A DNA stretch of 8,672 nucleotides from positions 1 through 8,672 of the forward strand of contig CAJOPJ010000146.1 in the NCBI GenBank assembly GCA_905236325.1, in the 5' to 3' direction. The notes under the pieces were generated by a model. It ran no database searches. It was not told the origin of the DNA and was given only the letters and a program-made list of their open reading frames with translations. This DNA is from an uncultured Selenomonadaceae bacterium (GTDB lineage: Bacteria; Bacillota; Negativicutes; Selenomonadales; Selenomonadaceae). Positions 6,295 through 8,672 of the stretch are shown here, piece by piece (the stretch's first letter is position 1; each line of letters begins with the position of its first letter). The translations under genes and the position numbers were made by a program.

Positions 6295-7491
6295 CTATTC
6301 CATTGCGCGAACTTTCGATTCAATAAAATCAATTTCTGCGTCGGACAAATTGTATTTCGCGTACAAAAATTTATCAATCTCCGCAACAGATTTTTTCCAG
6401 AACACATCGCTTGCCGAACTAAAATCTTGCATTGGAACAAAACAAAAAGACTTTGCAGTCAAGTGGATTGATGAAACTGTCTGCAAAACCAGAAAACGCA
6501 AAAATTTTGTCTGCATATATAACAACAAATTTTCTGCAAGATTATTCTCGGCAAAATTTCCTGCAATCAGGTATGAATGTGTGCAAACTTCAGCCGGTTT
6601 TAAAACTTTCATTGATGAAGCGAAGATTGAAAATTTTCCGTCTTTGTCCGGCTTAGCTGAAGCACTGGCAATAGTTTGACTGAACATAACTTTAAAATTA
6701 TCAATATAATCAAAGCCGTTCAAAATTTCACTATATGGCAAAAAACTTGTGCCTGCGCTTGAGAACACTTTCAAGTCATCAACATTGTTTTTTTTCGCAG
6801 TTCCGCGAACTTTTGTAGGTAATCCAAATGGACTAATCGCACTGACAATTTCCGGCAAAAATTTTTCTGACTTACCAATAATTTTTCTGATAATCGAAAT
6901 AGCTTGATTGTATCTGACAAGTACAGGAAATTCATTAAGCGAACGAAAAAGTTCATCAGATACGCCGTTGCGTACGCTAATAAATTTGCAAAAGCCATTG
7001 TAATTTTTGTTCCAAACAAAATAGCAAACGCCGCCACTAATATCGTTGTCGGGGAAACAATCTTTTGCGTTCGTGTAATCAACAATAGTTTGAATGTGCT
7101 TGTCATTCATCATTGTATTGCGGAAATTATCAAGCCCCAAGCCACCGGCAAACCAGCGCGAAGGAATAATCATAACAATGAAGTTGGGATTTAATTTTTT
7201 AGATTGCTCCACAAAATAATGATAAATTGGGCGCGCTTGATAAGTGTTGTTATTGGTATTTTCTTTTTGGTAAGGCGGATTGCCAATAATGACAGCCTTT
7301 GAAAAATCTTCTGCAAAGTCAAGCGTTGCAAATTTATTTTCAGAAAATAAATCAGTTTGCCGTTCAAAAAAGTCCAACGCATCGCCTTCGATAAAATTAT
7401 TTTGCAGAATTTCTTGCAGTTGCTGTTCATCAAAATCAGCGACGCAATTTTTGCGGAAAATTTTTTCTAAATTCGACTTCAAAATTTGCAA
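6295..7491 (-). pseudogene. 3' fragment: Eco57I-type N6-adenine methyltransferase catalytic and C-terminal region
   Basis: This is the longest intact piece (398 codons open) of the decayed gene. It carries the amino-methyltransferase motif IV as VIIGNPPYQ (NPPYQ codons at 7267-7281), the following YHYFVEQSKKLNPNFIVMIIPSRWFAGG block typical of the Eco57I family, a presumed target-recognition region, and an ending (KFLRFLVLQ..., FCFVPMQDF, YNLSDAEIDFIESKVRAM) that matches the usual C-terminus of these enzymes. The AdoMet-binding motif I is encoded upstream in another frame, so this piece alone should be inactive. Its apparent TTG start has no biological support: in the corrected reading it continues from TIYAV-EIQRDNLQILKSNLE, where Glu is the expected motif II acid. 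Confidence 0.85.
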
Positions 7492-8147
7492 ATTGTCGCG
7501 TTGAATTTCACAGCATAAATAGTTTTCAGCGCGTTTAGTTTATCTTGCGGAGTTTTTGCGTAATGAAGTCTGCGCTTGAAAATTTCTGCAACAAATGCGC
7601 CTTCGCCGGCTGCAGGTTCAAAAAATTTTTTGCTGAAGTCGCTGAAATATTCAGTCGGCAGTTCATTAAGCATTTTATTTACAATTTCAGGCGGCGTAAA
7701 AACTTCGCCAAACTGCTGTACTCTTTCACGCGACTTGATTAAACTATAGGCGGTCAATATTTTCACCCTGTAAAAAAATTTTTTTGTTATGTCGAAGTAT
7801 AGGAAATTTTTTTTGCGAAATGCCTTCAAAATTAGCCGTCGCACTGAAAATGTAAATTTTTGCTTGAGTTTCGACAGGCGAAATTTTTTCAAGATTTCAA
7901 TGACTTCAAGCGACGCGCCAAAAACATTTGCTATATTTGCGAACAGAAAATTTGAAATAAAGCCGCGTTCGACAACTTCGCGAACTTTAATTTTGTTCGG
8001 CAGGCTTAGAACTTTCTGCGCGTCAAGTTCAACCATTGCGCCTGTGTCATCTTCCGCAAGCACAGAAAAAAATTCAACAGCGTGCGGATATTTTGTTCGC
8101 TGTCGTTTGTGGTGTTGTAAACCATTCAGTGCGCGGCTTGCGTTCAA
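7479..8147 (-). pseudogene. Middle fragment: unassigned segment plus methyltransferase motif I
   Basis: Open for 222 codons. Its 3' part reads RERVQQFGEVFTPPEIVNKML and FFEPAAGEGAF (about 7592-7625), the AdoMet-binding motif I of N6-adenine methyltransferases, then KLNALKTIYAV before running out of frame at about 7510. The 5' part (RTKYPHAVEFFSVLAEDDTGAMVELDAQ, then LPNKIKVREVVERGFISNFLFANIANVFGAS) is of unknown family; it may be the remnant of the region between the helicase and methyltransferase. Between about 7750 and 7890 this frame turns into Lys/Phe-rich text, whereas the neighbouring frame reads VETQAKIYIFSATANFEG...GENIDRL, so two more frame breaks are likely here. Confidence 0.7.
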
Positions 8148-8380
8148 TTTTTTTACTGCTTAAAAATTTGTGGAAGTCGTGGTCAAGGAAGAAATTTTTA
8201 GACGCAACTGAAAATCTTCGACTTCCGACCATTCAAGTTTGGTTTCAATATCTGCAGTTTGCGTCTGCTGAAAAATTCTGTCCTCAACATTTTGCGTTGT
8301 GTAGCCGACTTTTGTCCAGCCGGCGTGGTGTAAGCATAAATTTGCGGCAGAATTTTTTTGTATGGCACGATTTTTGCCAT
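8119..8380 (-). pseudogene. 5' fragment: GIY-YIG (T5orf172-like) N-terminal domain, frameshifted
   Basis: Three short frames stitch into a recognisable N-terminal domain: QIYAYTTP (the GIY-like strand), W-TKVGYTTQNVEDRI (the YIG-like K-x-G-Y-T-x-x-x-V-E-x-R-I strand and helix with its conserved Arg), TADIETKLEWSEVEDF, then FLDHDFHKFLSSKKIERKPRTEWF. The last block resembles the D-H-D-F-H-K-x-L...E-R-K-x-x-T-E-W-F linker found before the helicase in large restriction proteins. Confidence is limited because no alignment could be run. Confidence 0.65.
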
Positions 8381-8472
8381 TGAAAACACTTCCTGTAAAT
8401 TTCTTAAAATATCAACAAAATGTTTTATAATTTGCAACGGCTGACTCTCACCAATTTAAAATTTTTTCAACA
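8381..8472. other. Intergenic gap between the ABC transporter gene and the decayed gene
   Basis: This 92-base AT-rich gap has no ORF and no convincing hairpin followed by a T-run. On the minus strand it holds the ribosome site of the decayed gene (8389-8394) and, upstream of it, TTGCAA (about 8430-8435) with a poor -10 candidate; I would not call that a promoter. Confidence 0.4.
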
Positions 8473-8672
8473 CTACAAAATCTTGGAGAGGAATAATTTA
8501 GTGCGTTCTTCTTGCGGATTTTCAAAAACTTCACGCGGCTTGCCTTCTTCAACAATGTAGCCGCCGTCAACAAATAAAAGCCTTGTGCCGACTTCACGCG
8601 CAAAGCCCATTTCGTGCGTAACAACAACCATTGTCATTCCGCGTTCAGCAAGTTTTTTCATAACGTCCAAAA
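8473..8672 (-). CDS. Polar amino-acid ABC transporter ATP-binding protein, C-terminal part (5' end outside window)
   Basis: The open frame enters from the right edge and ends at TAG 8473-8475. The last ~66 residues (LDVMKKLAERGMTMVVVTHEMGFAREVGTRLLFVDGGYIVEEG...) contain the H-loop histidine in VTHEMGFAREV and the following D-G-G-x-I-V-E-E-G strand. The MTMVVVTHEMGFAREV form is characteristic of the GlnQ/HisP-type ATPases of the polar amino-acid uptake family, which power import of amino acids such as glutamine, glutamate, arginine or cystine at the inner membrane. Walker A, the signature motif and Walker B lie outside the window, so the substrate cannot be named. The usual ending (FENPQEERTKLFLSKIL) shows the C-terminus is complete. 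Its cognate permease and binding protein would be expected upstream, to the right of the window. Confidence 0.93.
   Translation of the reverse strand, partial: LDVMKKLAERGMTMVVVTHEMGFAREVGTRLLFVDGGYIVEEGKPREVFENPQEERTKLFLSKIL

Larger units (their letters stand above)
6295..8380 (-). pseudogene. Decayed GIY-YIG nuclease / (helicase) / Eco57I-type DNA methyltransferase gene
   Basis: Reading across frames gives one degraded restriction-type gene. It opens at ATG 8380 (AGGAAG at 8389-8394) with MAKIVPYKKILPQIYAYTTP, shifts near 8319-8323 to WTKVGYTTQNVEDRIFQQTQ, shifts near 8211-8216 to NFFLDHDFHKFLSSKKIERKPRTEWF, breaks after 8119, and resumes as RTKYPHAVEFFSVLAEDD.... Further shifts occur between about 7890 and 7750, and at about 7510. 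The remainder is an adenine methyltransferase. The N-terminus resembles T5orf172/MUG113-type GIY-YIG domains that sit in front of DEAD/DEAH helicases in large restriction-like proteins; the helicase is not visible, so a central deletion is likely. Every other gene in the window is intact, which favours true decay over sequencing error. The fragments below are described separately. Confidence 0.8.

Noticed and set aside
6257..6679. A 140-residue plus-strand open frame inside the decayed methyltransferase
   Set aside because: It is the complement of a recognisable methyltransferase C-terminus on the other strand and has no family features of its own.
7789..8383. Plus-strand open frames of 124 and 115 residues
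   Set aside because: They are Phe/Arg/Ser-rich complements of the decayed minus-strand gene, overlap each other, and lack ribosome sites.
1..8672. CRISPR array, tRNA/rRNA, insertion sequence or riboswitch
   Set aside because: By eye I found no regularly spaced repeats, no tRNA cloverleaf or TTCGAA-type T-loop context, no transposase text and no inverted-repeat-bounded element. The AAAATTT-type runs reflect base composition.

Overview
This window looks like chromosomal DNA from an AT-rich, anaerobic-type bacterium with two membranes. Three things suggest a Gram-negative Firmicute (Negativicutes-like); this is inference, not proof. (1) A secreted beta-barrel-like protein ends in the outer-membrane signature of a C-terminal Phe. 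(2) Strong AGGAGG-type ribosome binding sites occur, with frequent TTG starts. (3) A two-gene siroheme decarboxylase (ahbA/ahbB) sits near the cobalamin gene cobS.

Left half, plus strand (2-3970): the 3' part of pnp (polynucleotide phosphorylase; second RNase PH domain, KH, S1, basic Asn/Arg/Gly tail), a TTG-started outer-membrane beta-barrel protein, a TTG-started membrane protein of unknown function whose N-terminus holds four copies of a short helical repeat, and cobS. Gaps are 31 bp, 45 bp and a 1-base overlap, so the last three at least are probably co-transcribed.

Middle, minus strand (6243-3967, read right to left): engB (ribosome-assembly GTPase), ahbA, ahbB and a DUF47/PhoU-like gene. 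They are tightly packed (45 bp, 8 bp, 8-bp overlap) behind a plausible promoter at 6266-6294. AhbA and AhbB together would decarboxylate siroheme to didecarboxysiroheme, the first committed step of the siroheme-dependent heme (or heme d1) route. cobS and the DUF47 gene converge and share the four bases TTAA, so their stop codons overlap and there is no room for a terminator between them.

Right part, minus strand (8380-6295): the wreck of one large restriction-type gene. Reading across frames recovers a GIY-YIG (T5orf172-like) N-terminus, a linker ending in a TEWF motif, an unassigned middle segment, and an Eco57I-type N6-adenine methyltransferase with both catalytic motifs. At least five frame breaks separate these pieces, and a central helicase region may have been lost. 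Beyond it (8473-8672) is the C-terminal end of a polar-amino-acid ABC transporter ATPase that runs off the window.

No tRNA, rRNA, CRISPR array, insertion sequence or riboswitch was seen. The most interesting items are the repeat-bearing membrane protein at 2043-3179, the engB-ahbA-ahbB-DUF47 arrangement, and the decayed nuclease/methyltransferase gene.
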